NCBI GenBank assembly: GCA_037140375.1 | Contig: JBAXER010000064.1 | Location: forward strand, 1-15,969 | Reading direction: 5' to 3' | Source: WLMZ01 sp037140375 | Lineage (GTDB): Bacteria > Actinomycetota > Acidimicrobiia > Acidimicrobiales > Ilumatobacteraceae | DNA length: 15,969 bases | Shown here: positions 1 through 7,317 of the stretch, one piece after another | Position numbering within the stretch: the first letter of the stretch is position 1 | Layout of the letters: every line of letters starts with the position of its first letter | Position numbers and translations under genes: made by a program | Notes under the pieces: model-generated | Told to the model about the DNA's origin: nothing | Databases searched by the model: none | Seen by the model: only the letters and a program-made list of their open reading frames with translations

Positions 1-56
1 CTTGAAAGCGGAAGCCTCGCAAGGGGCCGGGGGTTCAAATCCCTCTCGTTCCGCCA
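1..56 (+). tRNA. tRNA-Ser(UGA), 3' part only
   Basis: The window opens inside the anticodon arm. The first bases CTTGAAA form a 7-base anticodon loop with TGA in the anticodon position, which reads UCA serine codons. A long variable arm of the class II type follows, then a T arm with loop TTCAAAT and a 5-bp G/C-rich stem, then the acceptor 3' strand TCGTTCC, discriminator G and an encoded CCA. G73 and the long variable arm both fit serine. The 5' half (acceptor, D arm and 5' anticodon stem) lies outside the window, so the acceptor pairing cannot be checked here. Confidence 0.9.
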
Positions 57-57
57 A

Positions 58-78
58 GGTCAGAGCCTATTTCTGACT
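58..78 (+). terminator. Weak hairpin after tRNA-Ser
   Basis: A short inverted repeat (GTCAGA, 7-base loop, TCTGAC, with a possible extra G-T pair at the base) begins two bases after the tRNA CCA end. There is no U tract behind it. It could be a weak terminator or a tRNA 3'-processing structure; a chance hairpin is also possible. Confidence 0.25.
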
Positions 79-100
79 CCAAATCGAGACCACGCTGCGT

Positions 101-106
101 TAACTT
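101..106 (+). promoter_or_regulatory. Candidate -10 box (TAACTT), near-leaderless
   Basis: TAACTT fits the actinobacterial TANNNT -10 pattern and ends 5 bases before the ATG of the SCO6745-family gene, so transcription would begin at or next to the start codon. There is no Shine-Dalgarno sequence and no good -35 box. It belongs to a group of five similar sites in this window. Confidence 0.35.
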
Positions 107-111
107 GTGGC

Positions 112-1008
112 ATGACTTCCGACTCTCCCGATGCCGCCGTCGATTGGCTTGAGATTGCTCGACGTAACGCTCGCTCGGTACAGACCACTATCGGATGGAT
201 CTTTTGGGACCCTGGCGCGGGGCGTCGTTACCAAGACGCCGGCATGCCCGAAGCCTTCGCTGGGCCACTTGGCTACATCGCCTCGCGGTGCGCACCATTG
301 GCAGGCGCCGGCGCCAGCGCTGTTGTTGCATCATTTGGTTCGATCAGCCCGGCAGGGATCGGCGCCGTATTTCAGCTTCTCGGCACCCCCGAACGCTTCG
401 GCGACATCTGGGCAGCACGCGATGCGGCCGTGGTCGAAGGGCTTCGCGAACACGCGCCCGACATCATCGAACCACTCACCGAGATGGCTGCCGAACTCTG
501 GGCCGTTGTCGATCAGCTACCTCTCGTCGGACGAGTGTTCTTCGGGGCGCACCTCGCGATGCCTCGACCCACCGACCCGCTGCTATCGGGTTGGCATGCT
601 GTGAACTGCCTACGCGAGTGGCGAGGCGATACGCATTGGGCACTAGTGGTAGCCGAGGGGCTCACCCACGCCGAGGCCTCCATTCTGCACAACGCATGGC
701 TCGGGTATGAGCCCGACTGGCTGGCGAAGTCGCGGGGCACGTCGCCCGCCGATATCGACGGCGGCTGGGCTGCGCTCAACGCTCGCGGTCTGGCCGATGG
801 CCACACAGTGTTGCCCGCTGGTTTGGCGTTGCGTCAACAGATCGAAGATGCCACCGACCGTTTCTGTATTCCGATGTGGCAAGCGCTTGGGCTTGAGCGC
901 TCCATCGAATTCGCCCAACGGTTTGAGCCGCCGTGCGAACTGTTGTTGTCACGCGTCGATGAGACCGCCGGCAAGAATTATCAGCCGGCATCACGCATCC
1001 GCCAGTAA
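112..1008 (+). CDS. SCO6745 family protein (function unknown)
   Basis: This 298-residue protein resembles the actinobacterial SCO6745 family, soluble proteins of about 250-300 residues with no known reaction. What is visible: an N-terminal helical region with a GPLGYIASRCAPL segment (51-63), a central conserved LREWRGDTHW segment (167-176) matching the family's 'LREHRGDGH' signature, and a C-terminal stretch (about 215-260) that looks like a winged-helix fold (WAALNARGLADG, then LPAGLALRQQIEDATD). No signal peptide or membrane segment is seen. The ATG is chosen because a TANNNT box lies 5 bases upstream and no other start is better supported. It is followed 35 bases later by the dioxygenase pair, which appears to have its own promoter. 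Family assignment is from memory of the conserved motifs; the biochemical role is unknown. Confidence 0.8.
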   Translation: MTSDSPDAAVDWLEIARRNARSVQTTIGWIFWDPGAGRRYQDAGMPEAFAGPLGYIASRCAPLAGAGASAVVASFGSISPAGIGAVFQLLGTPERFGDIWAARDAAVVEGLREHAPDIIEPLTEMAAELWAVVDQLPLVGRVFFGAHLAMPRPTDPLLSGWHAVNCLREWRGDTHWALVVAEGLTHAEASILHNAWLGYEPDWLAKSRGTSPADIDGGWAALNARGLADGHTVLPAGLALRQQIEDATDRFCIPMWQALGLERSIEFAQRFEPPCELLLSRVDETAGKNYQPASRIRQ

Positions 1009-1037
1009 TAACAAACGGTTCACCTATGCCGTACGAT
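1008..1037 (+). promoter_or_regulatory. Promoter of the dioxygenase pair, predicted leaderless
   Basis: A -35-like ATAACA (1008-1013, 4 of 6 matches to TTGACA), an 18-base spacer and a -10 box TACGAT (1032-1037) lie so that the expected transcription start is the A of the ATG at 1044. The -10 box overlaps an alternative upstream ATG at 1026. If this promoter is used, that ATG would not be transcribed, which favours the 1044 start. Confidence 0.45.
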
Positions 1038-1043
1038 CCGCCC

Positions 1044-1892
1044 ATGCAGACCGACCTGAACGTGTTGACTGACGAAGAAGTTCTTCAGTTTCATAAAGAC
1101 GGCTTTGTGGTGCGAGAAGGCTTCTTGTCGCCCGAGCAGATTCGCGCCGCCAGCGACGAGGTCGACCGGTACGCCGATACCGAGCCGCGCTTCGATGGTC
1201 GCAACGTGTGGAAATACGACGAGCTCTGTTCGCTCATCACCGATCCAAAGACGCTCGCCGTCATGGACCAGCTCATGGGCGACCCCAACTACGCGCTGCA
1301 CCACTGCCACGCAGCTCGCCACAACGCCGGCCTTGCGGGCGTGGGTTGGCATCACGACTACGAGCAGATCCCACAGGTCAACCGCAGCCATACGCAGGTT
1401 CACGTGTTGCATTATCTGGCCGGCCTCAACGGAACTATCGGCGACATGCTGCTGCTGCGTCGCAGCCATCGCGCGGTCATGCGTCGCGATGCATTGTGGT
1501 TCTGCGGCACTGAAGAAATCCCCGGAACGGTGGTGCTCAACAATCTCGCTCCAGGCTCAGTTGTCTTTGCCCACTCGGCCTTGGTGCATGCCCGCCGCCC
1601 ACAACCAGGCGGCGAAGGCACCTCGCGCTATTTCATCGACATCGTGTTCATGCAGGCCGGCATCAAGTGGCCGTCGTATGGTCGCGAGGGCTGGCGCGAC
1701 ACACTCGCCGAGCTCGACAAGCGCCTTCACGATCCACAGCATCCACACTTGTTTGACGCCGACGCGTTCTTCGAAATCTCCGAAGCAGTCGCTCGACTCG
1801 AAGGGCTTGAAGGCAGCGTGGCGCTACACCTGCCCGAGGCCGACCCCAACGCCCCGCGTAAACATGGCGGCTCAATTCCGGTCGTGCAATGA
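1044..1892 (+). CDS. Phytanoyl-CoA dioxygenase (PhyH) family protein, first of a pair
   Basis: A 282-residue member of the PhyH family of Fe(II)/2-oxoglutarate-dependent oxygenases, which hydroxylate small molecules using O2 and 2-oxoglutarate. The facial triad is visible: HxD in GWHHDYE (H103, D105) and the distal His in SALVHARRP (H182). R195 in TSRYFID would bind the 2-oxoglutarate carboxylate. The N-terminal LTDEEVLQFHKDGFVV segment is typical of the family. No signal peptide is seen. The ATG at 1044 is preferred over the in-frame ATG at 1026 because of the leaderless promoter. It overlaps the next gene, a second PhyH protein, by 4 bases (ATGA), so the two are probably co-translated and may act in one pathway. 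The substrate is unknown; PhyH proteins are too diverse to guess it. Confidence 0.88.
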   Translation: MQTDLNVLTDEEVLQFHKDGFVVREGFLSPEQIRAASDEVDRYADTEPRFDGRNVWKYDELCSLITDPKTLAVMDQLMGDPNYALHHCHAARHNAGLAGVGWHHDYEQIPQVNRSHTQVHVLHYLAGLNGTIGDMLLLRRSHRAVMRRDALWFCGTEEIPGTVVLNNLAPGSVVFAHSALVHARRPQPGGEGTSRYFIDIVFMQAGIKWPSYGREGWRDTLAELDKRLHDPQHPHLFDADAFFEISEAVARLEGLEGSVALHLPEADPNAPRKHGGSIPVVQ

Positions 1893-2725
1893 GCACCGAG
1901 CACGACCTCTCATCAGTGCCGCCACTCACGTCGCTGGTCAATGTTGGCGTCGAGCAGATCGCTGAATTTGCACGCGATGGACACACAGTTGTTCGCGGGC
2001 TGGCATCAACCTCCGAGATCGATGTGTACCGCGCCGCCATCGAGTCATCCGTGCAGCGCGCCACCGCCCGCCACCCCGACATCACCAAGCGCGACACCTA
2101 CGGCAAAGCGTTTTTGCAGGTTCCCAATATCTGCTTCAACGACGACGTCGCAAAGATGTTTTCGTTCGCACCACGTTTTGCCAAGGTGGCCGCCGACCTT
2201 CTCGGGGTCGAAGGCGTTCGGCTCTATCACGATCAGGCATTGTTCAAAGAGCCGTTCGGTGGGTTCACACCGTGGCATCAGGATCAGACATATTGGCCGC
2301 TCGACACTGACCGCACCATCACGATGTGGATGCCGCTCGTCGATGTGCCCGCCGATGTCGGCAGCATGACCTTCGCCGACGGCAGCCACCTGCATGGCGA
2401 TCTCGGCAAATGGGTGATCGGCGACGAATCAGAGGCACGTTTCGACGAGATGGTTCGCGAGCGCGGGTTTCCAACCAGCACCCACGGCGCGGTGCGAGCG
2501 GGCGACGCTACGTTTCACACGGGTTGGACCCTGCACCGCGCTCCGGCAAACAACACACCGTTACTGCGCTCGGTGATGACCGTGATTTATGTGGCCGACG
2601 GCACCCGCGTGGGGCCCGATGACTCGCCGTATCGCGCCTTCGACCGGGCGATGTGGCTTGGTGGAGCCGAGCCCGGAACTTTGGTCGGCGGACCCGGCAA
2701 TCCGCTGCTCTGGCCAGTTCACTAG
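1889..2725 (+). CDS. Phytanoyl-CoA dioxygenase (PhyH) family protein, second of a pair
   Basis: A 278-residue Fe(II)/2-oxoglutarate oxygenase of the PhyH family. Metal ligands are visible as PWHQDQTYWPLD (H130, D132) and the distal GWTLHRAPANN (H216), with R227 eleven residues later as the likely 2-oxoglutarate-binding Arg. The WHQDQ motif, the TMWMPLVDVP segment and SMTFADGSH are classic for the family and closer to typical PhyH than in the partner gene. The ATG lies inside the stop of the upstream gene (ATGA), with no clear ribosome-binding site, suggesting termination-reinitiation coupling. The two proteins share only the fold and triad, so they look like functionally distinct paralogues rather than a recent duplication. 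It converges on the hemerythrin gene with 31 bases between the stops, and I see no terminator there. Substrate unknown. Confidence 0.9.
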   Translation: MSTEHDLSSVPPLTSLVNVGVEQIAEFARDGHTVVRGLASTSEIDVYRAAIESSVQRATARHPDITKRDTYGKAFLQVPNICFNDDVAKMFSFAPRFAKVAADLLGVEGVRLYHDQALFKEPFGGFTPWHQDQTYWPLDTDRTITMWMPLVDVPADVGSMTFADGSHLHGDLGKWVIGDESEARFDEMVRERGFPTSTHGAVRAGDATFHTGWTLHRAPANNTPLLRSVMTVIYVADGTRVGPDDSPYRAFDRAMWLGGAEPGTLVGGPGNPLLWPVH

Positions 2726-2756
2726 CGCAACACGCACCGCTCCATTTGCCCCGGCA

Positions 2757-3326
2757 CTACGGCGTGAGGCGAGCCTCAAGCGCTACTACTGCGGGGAACA
2801 GCACGTCGTTCTCCTTGTGTATGTGCAGATGCGTGTCGGCCTCGATCTCTACGAGCAACTCGAAGCATGCCCGATAGGTAGCGCAGGCGTCTGACGGCAG
2901 TTCGTATTCATGTGCGGCAATCCGGAGGTCGGCCAGCAACTCACTCACCCGACCGTGTTCGCTCAGCATCATGGAGATTGGGTTTTGCAGCGTGCCGCAA
3001 TGAAACGAGGGGGCCACCTTGGCCGCGGCCAAACGACGCACCATTGGAAACAACACCCGCTCTTCTTTCACGAGGTGTGGACGCAGATCGGCCTGAAGCT
3101 CATGCATCAGGCGTTGCACCTCGAGCAACTCTGGGTGGCGCCGTGAGTGCTCGTCGGCAATCGCATCAATCAATGCCAACGCTCGTGGCAACTCTTCAGC
3201 GAGGTATCGATGATGCACTGCTTCGACATGGTCAACGAGGTCGAGCAACTTCAGGCCGACCCACGCTTCGGCATCCGGGGCGGAGGCCACTTCCGGCAGC
3301 TCGGTCGATGTCGTGATCTGAACCAT
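2757..3326 (-). CDS. Hemerythrin-domain protein, RIC/YtfE-type di-iron protein without ScdA N-terminal domain
   Basis: A 189-residue four-helix-bundle hemerythrin protein. The metal-ligand pattern follows the RIC (YtfE/ScdA) family: HH at 38-39, DEHSRRHPEL (H60/H64), HLVKEERVLFP (H84, E88), the signature NPISMMLSEH (115-124, H124) and THLHIHKENDVLFP (H168/H170, E172). RIC proteins are cytoplasmic di-iron proteins linked to repair of Fe-S clusters and to nitric oxide or oxidative stress. The usual N-terminal ScdA_N segment with its Cys pair is missing here: only about 25 unremarkable residues precede the first helix. A GGGAG ribosome-binding site lies about 10 bases before the ATG. It lies 93 bases downstream of the LLM oxidoreductase gene on the same strand and could be its operon partner or have its own promoter. 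Confidence 0.88.
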   Translation of the reverse strand: MVQITTSTELPEVASAPDAEAWVGLKLLDLVDHVEAVHHRYLAEELPRALALIDAIADEHSRRHPELLEVQRLMHELQADLRPHLVKEERVLFPMVRRLAAAKVAPSFHCGTLQNPISMMLSEHGRVSELLADLRIAAHEYELPSDACATYRACFELLVEIEADTHLHIHKENDVLFPAVVALEARLTP

Positions 3327-3419
3327 TGCCGTAACTCCCTCGATACTGCTGCCATCGGTCGGCAGGTCTCATCTCAAAAGTTACGGAGGATGCCCTCGCC
3401 GATCTAGGGCCGAAAGTCA

Positions 3420-4301
3420 TTACCTTTCGGCACGCATCGGTTTCATAACCTGCTCGACAAAACGGTGCACCGGCTCGGTGGACTGCGGGTGGCCAAAGTC
3501 AAGAACAAAGTGACGCACGCCAAGCCCCACGAGATACTCGAGGCGCTCGCGGAACTCGGCGGCGTCGGCATCGGTGTCGGGTAGCGCTCGTTCGACAGTC
3601 ATGCTGATTTCGATGTCGGCTGGGTTGCGGCCAGCCTTCTCGGCTGAGGCGTGCACAATGCCGCGCTTACGCAACCAATCGACCTCACCGCGCATGAAGC
3701 CATTCCACATATCGGCCAGGCGTCCGACCATCGGCAAACCAATCTGCTCACCCGACGCACCCATACAAATGGGTGGAATTGGGTTCGGCAGCGGCGGCGC
3801 TGAGGCCTCGGTAATTGAGAAGTGTTTGCCCGCGAAACTCGGGGCGTCTTCGGTCCACATTGCTCGACAGATGTGAATCAGTTCTTCGAGTTGAGCGAAC
3901 CGAATGGAAGCCTTCGGAAAATCGTAGCCATATGACTTGTATTCGTCTTCGCGCCAACCGGCACCAATGCCCAAGATGAAACGCCCACCCGACAGGGTCT
4001 GCAGCGTTGCCGACATCTTCGCGGTGAGGGCCGGTGGCCGATAGCCCTGGCCGAGTACGTGATGACACAGCAACACGTTTGGAAACTTCGCGGCGAGCCA
4101 AGTGAGCGTGGTCCACGCTTCCAGGAATGGATCAGTTTTGGCGTCGAACCCGTAGAAGTGATCGGCAATCCAGAGCGAGTCGAAGTGCGGGAGAGCCGTC
4201 GGCAAGATGTGCTGTTCCTGATACACGACGATGGGCTGATGGTCGCTCCATCGGTTGCCGATAACCGGTGATAACCAACCGAATTTCAGATCATTGACCA
4301 T
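3420..4301 (-). CDS. LLM class flavin/F420-dependent oxidoreductase
   Basis: A 293-residue protein of the luciferase-like monooxygenase superfamily (TIM barrel). Family features seen: DSLWIADHFYGFD near the first strands, the GQGYRPPALTAKMSATLQTL segment with SGGRFILGIGAGWREDEYKSYG (the strongly conserved 'GRxxLGIGAGW..EY..YG' signature), and PPICMGASGEQ in the later barrel. In actinobacteria most such proteins use coenzyme F420 rather than FMN and act as dehydrogenases or reductases; which cofactor this one uses cannot be read here. Cytoplasmic, with no signal peptide. A GAGGA ribosome-binding site sits 9 bases before the ATG. It follows the antiporter gene by 51 bases on the same strand, probably in one transcript. 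The substrate is unknown. Confidence 0.92.
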   Translation of the reverse strand: MVNDLKFGWLSPVIGNRWSDHQPIVVYQEQHILPTALPHFDSLWIADHFYGFDAKTDPFLEAWTTLTWLAAKFPNVLLCHHVLGQGYRPPALTAKMSATLQTLSGGRFILGIGAGWREDEYKSYGYDFPKASIRFAQLEELIHICRAMWTEDAPSFAGKHFSITEASAPPLPNPIPPICMGASGEQIGLPMVGRLADMWNGFMRGEVDWLRKRGIVHASAEKAGRNPADIEISMTVERALPDTDADAAEFRERLEYLVGLGVRHFVLDFGHPQSTEPVHRFVEQVMKPMRAER

Positions 4302-4352
4302 CGCGATGTCCTCATCTTGTTGCGTGCAACTTCGCCCCCGAGGCTACCGAAG

Positions 4353-5561
4353 CTACCGAGCAGCGTTGGCGGGCAACGTCTCTGGTGCCTCGCGCTTGAG
4401 CTGGGCAAGGCCCACGAGAGGGAACACCAGCACCGACAACATGCCCGCACCTACAAGGGCCGCCGCGTTGGCTGGCCTCATTCGCCCCGAGTCGACACCA
4501 ATGGTGGTGATAACAACCACCAGCGGCAAACCAGCACTGGTCATCAGCGCAACCGCACGGCGAGAGGCGGCGGTCAATTCCTTTCGATACAGCACCATCA
4601 CCGGCACGCCACGCACAATCAACATCAGCACGAGAAACAACGGAACCTTGGCGATTGCGCTGGCGTCGTGCGTCAGCGCATCGAGGTCAAACTTCATACC
4701 GCTCACCACGAAGAACAACGGAATCAGAAACCCGAACCCAACCGCATCGAGCTTTGACTCGACGATTTTCAAGTGCTCGTGATCGTGCGCTGACTCGCTG
4801 AAGGTGCGAAACACAATGCCAGCGGTAAACGCCCCCAACAGAATGTCGAGCTCGAGCTTCGATGCCCACCACACCAATGCTGTGACGATCAAAATCGCTA
4901 TGCGGACGGGCAGCTGACCACTGGTGCTCAGCGTGCGTTGAGCGAGGTGCGAAATCCGCTTTGGCACTGGGCGCGACGACAACCACACCGCAACAACGGC
5001 GACGACTGCGAACGCCACCAACGTGACAACCGATCGGGCCGGACTCTTCGATCCGAGCGCAAGCGCTATCGCCAAGATGGGTCCGAATTCTCCAACGGCG
5101 CCATTGGCAAGGACATGTCGGCCAACGTTGGTTGTGAGCTGGCCAGCGTCACGCAAGATCGGCAGCAAGGTTCCGAGCGCCGTTGTAGTGAGCGCTAACC
5201 CAACCACCAACCACGAAATGGTGAGGCCGCTTGAGGCCATGAGATAGCCCGCGCCGAGGCCGAGCACGAGTGACGCCGCCCATGTTTGTGATGCGAGACG
5301 CAACGGCGCACCTTTCATGTGCGCAAAATCGAGTTCGAAGCCGGCAAGGAAGATCAAGAAGGCAAGCCCGAACTCGGCCAGGACCTCAACGATCTCGCCA
5401 CGTTCGGCCCACCCGAGAACCATTGGACCAATCACGATGCCGAGCACCAGTTCGAGCACCACAGCCGGCACCCGTACCTTCTTCGGAAGATCGACCACGA
5501 TTGGCGTCAGCACGGCGACCGCGAAAATCAACAGGAGCGTAGGGAGCGGAGACGAATGCAC
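4353..5561 (-). CDS. Cation/proton antiporter, CPA2 (Na_H_Exchanger) family
   Basis: A 402-residue, strongly hydrophobic protein with roughly 11-13 membrane segments, matching the CPA2 sodium/proton exchanger fold (Pfam PF00999 type). Recognisable pieces are LLLIFAVAVLTP at the start, PAVVLELVLGIVIGPMVLG in TM2, FLIFLAGFELDF, the TTTALGTLLPILRDAG crossover region and LLGAFTAGIVFR. The ion-binding position usually held by Asp (DD or ND) reads GAVGEFGPI here, so a Glu may take the role. There is no cytosolic RCK/TrkA-N domain. The frame is open 31 codons further upstream, but that stretch is Arg/His-rich, non-hydrophobic and runs into the divergent gene. The GTG at 5561 is preferred because a TACATT box sits exactly at -12 to -7 and the membrane segment begins at once. 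Ion specificity is unknown. Confidence 0.88.
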   Translation of the reverse strand: MHSSPLPTLLLIFAVAVLTPIVVDLPKKVRVPAVVLELVLGIVIGPMVLGWAERGEIVEVLAEFGLAFLIFLAGFELDFAHMKGAPLRLASQTWAASLVLGLGAGYLMASSGLTISWLVVGLALTTTALGTLLPILRDAGQLTTNVGRHVLANGAVGEFGPILAIALALGSKSPARSVVTLVAFAVVAVVAVWLSSRPVPKRISHLAQRTLSTSGQLPVRIAILIVTALVWWASKLELDILLGAFTAGIVFRTFSESAHDHEHLKIVESKLDAVGFGFLIPLFFVVSGMKFDLDALTHDASAIAKVPLFLVLMLIVRGVPVMVLYRKELTAASRRAVALMTSAGLPLVVVITTIGVDSGRMRPANAAALVGAGMLSVLVFPLVGLAQLKREAPETLPANAAR

Positions 5562-5567
5562 GCCGCG

Positions 5568-5573
5568 AATGTA
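5568..5573 (-). promoter_or_regulatory. Candidate -10 box (TACATT) for the antiporter, leaderless GTG start
   Basis: On the minus strand TACATT occupies -12 to -7 relative to the GTG at 5561, so the predicted transcript begins on the start codon. No Shine-Dalgarno and no clear -35 are present. It supports the short form of the antiporter. Confidence 0.4.
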
Positions 5574-5594
5574 ACGGACGTGACTTTCGCTGCG

Positions 5595-5623
5595 TTGATT
5601 GATCGCGGCATGTCTGGCACGAT
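5595..5623 (+). promoter_or_regulatory. Candidate promoter of the CAP-domain gene
   Basis: TTGATT (4 of 6 matches to TTGACA), a 17-base spacer and CACGAT (a poor -10) lie about 50 bases before the GTG at 5674, within the 112-base divergent region shared with the antiporter gene. The spacing is right and the -35 fair, but the -10 is weak. Confidence 0.3.
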
Positions 5624-5661
5624 GAACCAACTGAACCGGAGCCGTGCGACGCATGCCCGAA

Positions 5662-5667
5662 CGGAGG
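5662..5667 (+). promoter_or_regulatory. Ribosome-binding site deciding the CAP-gene start
   Basis: CGGAGG lies 6 bases before the GTG at 5674. It is the strongest Shine-Dalgarno sequence in this divergent region and argues for the 5674 start over in-frame GTG 5644 and ATG 5653. Confidence 0.6.
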
Positions 5668-5673
5668 TCGCCC

Positions 5674-7317
5674 GTGAAATCATTCGTTGCTCACGTACTT
5701 GCCATTTCGTTGCTCGCGACAGTTGGCACCATCACCAGCGCCTCTCGTGGGGCCAGCGCCGCGCCCGTTGTCACCACACCACCCGCTGCATTCGTGCCGG
5801 TGCAACCGTGCCGCCTCGCCGACACCCGTCCGGACGGCGGCAACGGTTACACCCGAGTCGACCCACAAACCATCTCGGTGTCGTCGCTGAATCGTTGCGG
5901 CATTCCCACTGGATCAACCGCACTCGCCGTGACGCTCACCGTTGTAGGCCCTGTAGCCGATGGGTTTCTCACGGCCTGGCCTGGCGACCGCGAATTGCCC
6001 ACCGTCTCGAACCTCAACTTTCAAGCTGGCCAGACACGCGCCAACGGAACCATCACCAAAGTTGACGATCTCGGCCGGCTGCGCGTGTACACGTCGGTGC
6101 CCGCATTCGTTGTGGTCGATGTCGTCGGCGCATTTGTTCCTCACGGGGCCATCGTGGCGGCCGGGCGATTCGTGCCAAGCACCTCGGCGCGACTTTTCGA
6201 TTCGCGGCCGAGCAACATCGTCGCGGCGGGCGGATCAGTAACCATCCCCTTGCCTGCAGGCGTGCCCTCAGACGTCACCGCTCTGGCTCTGAACATCACC
6301 GTCACCGAGTCGTCGCGACCCGGCTTCGTCACCGCGTTTCCAGCAGGCACTGTGATGCCGAGGGCGTCGGTACTCAACCTCGACGGGTTCGACCAGACAC
6401 GTGCCGCCGGCGGCATCTTCGGCGTGTCACCCCAAGGGATCACCTTGTTCTTGTCGGGTGGCGGCCACGTGGTTGTCGACTACTCGGGCTACTTCACCGG
6501 CCCAAGCGCGGCAACGAGTAGCGACGGCTTGTTCAGCGTGGTCGATCCGGTGCGACTCATGGACACTCGCCAGACGAGCCCGCTTGGTGTTGGTATTCCT
6601 ATCTATCCGCAGGGCGGTGTCGAGCTCGCAGTGAGCCAACGCGGGTCGATGGCCTACAACGTGACATCCGTAGATGGTGACGCTGGGTTTATCCGTGGCT
6701 ACGCAGCGGGAACACCGCAACCCGACACCTCAACCCTGAACCCACAGGGCCAAGGCGACATCGTTGCCAACTTCGCAATCACCCAAACATCCGACCATGG
6801 CCTCGACTTCTGGAGCCAACCACAAACCAACTTGGTGGTTGACCTACAGGGTTGGTTCTCTGGACCATCGCTCACCGCGACGCTCGCAGCACCCACGAAC
6901 GTGGCACCGACCACCCCGCGCGCTACTTACTCGGCATGCACCCACGAGGGACTCGATCGCATCAACGCCGAGCGCCGACAAGCACGTGTTGGGGAGCTCG
7001 TTGTGAATCCGGCTGCTCAGGCAACCGCATGTGCGTGGGCCCTGCACCTCGCCCAGTTGGCTGGTGGCCTTTCACATTCAGCGGCGGCCCCTCGCAACGC
7101 TGCGGTGGGCTGCCCCACCGGTGAAAACGTTGCGTTCTCTACTGCTCCACCATCGATTGCGGTACCGCAGTTGATGGATCTATGGATGGCATCGCCACCA
7201 CACCACGCCAACATTGTCTCGCCGTTCTACAAAGGCATTGGTCTTGGTTACGTCACCCGCACCGACGCAACTGGAGCAACCCGCACCTACGGGTCAACTA
7301 CGTTCGCAGTGTGCTGA
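5674..7317 (+). CDS. Secreted modular protein: three 'DTR' repeats plus C-terminal CAP/SCP domain
   Basis: A 547-residue protein with a Sec-type signal peptide (VKSFVAHVLAISLLATVGTI..., Ala-rich cleavage region near residue 30). Three homologous modules of about 110-120 residues follow, each opening with a Pro/Arg-Leu-x-Asp-(Thr/Ser)-Arg motif: CRLADTRP (46-53), ARLFDSRP (172-179), VRLMDTRQ (293-300). Each closes with a VVD(V/Y/L)xGxF strand (147-154, 267-274, 388-395). They are beta-rich and recall repeat modules common in secreted actinobacterial proteins. A Pro/Thr linker leads to a CAP (SCP/PR-1) domain at about 418-547 with LSHS (H468), GENVAF (E484) and WMASPPHHAN (H510). Four Cys (422, 453, 480, 547) could form disulfides. 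CAP domains are extracellular, with roles from lipid binding to proteolysis; the activity here is unknown. Its stop overlaps the L,D-transpeptidase start. Confidence 0.85.
   Translation: MKSFVAHVLAISLLATVGTITSASRGASAAPVVTTPPAAFVPVQPCRLADTRPDGGNGYTRVDPQTISVSSLNRCGIPTGSTALAVTLTVVGPVADGFLTAWPGDRELPTVSNLNFQAGQTRANGTITKVDDLGRLRVYTSVPAFVVVDVVGAFVPHGAIVAAGRFVPSTSARLFDSRPSNIVAAGGSVTIPLPAGVPSDVTALALNITVTESSRPGFVTAFPAGTVMPRASVLNLDGFDQTRAAGGIFGVSPQGITLFLSGGGHVVVDYSGYFTGPSAATSSDGLFSVVDPVRLMDTRQTSPLGVGIPIYPQGGVELAVSQRGSMAYNVTSVDGDAGFIRGYAAGTPQPDTSTLNPQGQGDIVANFAITQTSDHGLDFWSQPQTNLVVDLQGWFSGPSLTATLAAPTNVAPTTPRATYSACTHEGLDRINAERRQARVGELVVNPAAQATACAWALHLAQLAGGLSHSAAAPRNAAVGCPTGENVAFSTAPPSIAVPQLMDLWMASPPHHANIVSPFYKGIGLGYVTRTDATGATRTYGSTTFAVC

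Noticed and set aside
1..100. Attachment site of an integrated element at the tRNA-Ser 3' end.
   Set aside because: No integrase gene or repeated tRNA 3' end follows in the window, and the neighbouring genes look like normal chromosome.
1105..1965. Long plus-strand open frame overlapping the first dioxygenase gene.
   Set aside because: Its translation is Ser/Thr/Arg/Ala-rich with no motif, while the overlapping frame holds a complete dioxygenase triad.
4319..4330. Short palindrome GTTGC-GT-GCAAC between the antiporter and oxidoreductase genes.
   Set aside because: A 5-bp stem with a 2-base centre is too short to claim as a terminator, and I see no second copy to support an operator.
5562..5654. 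N-terminal extension of the antiporter by 31 codons, to 5654.
   Set aside because: The extra part is rich in Arg and His, has no membrane character, has no ribosome-binding site and overlaps the divergent gene. The GTG at 5561 with a TACATT box is better.
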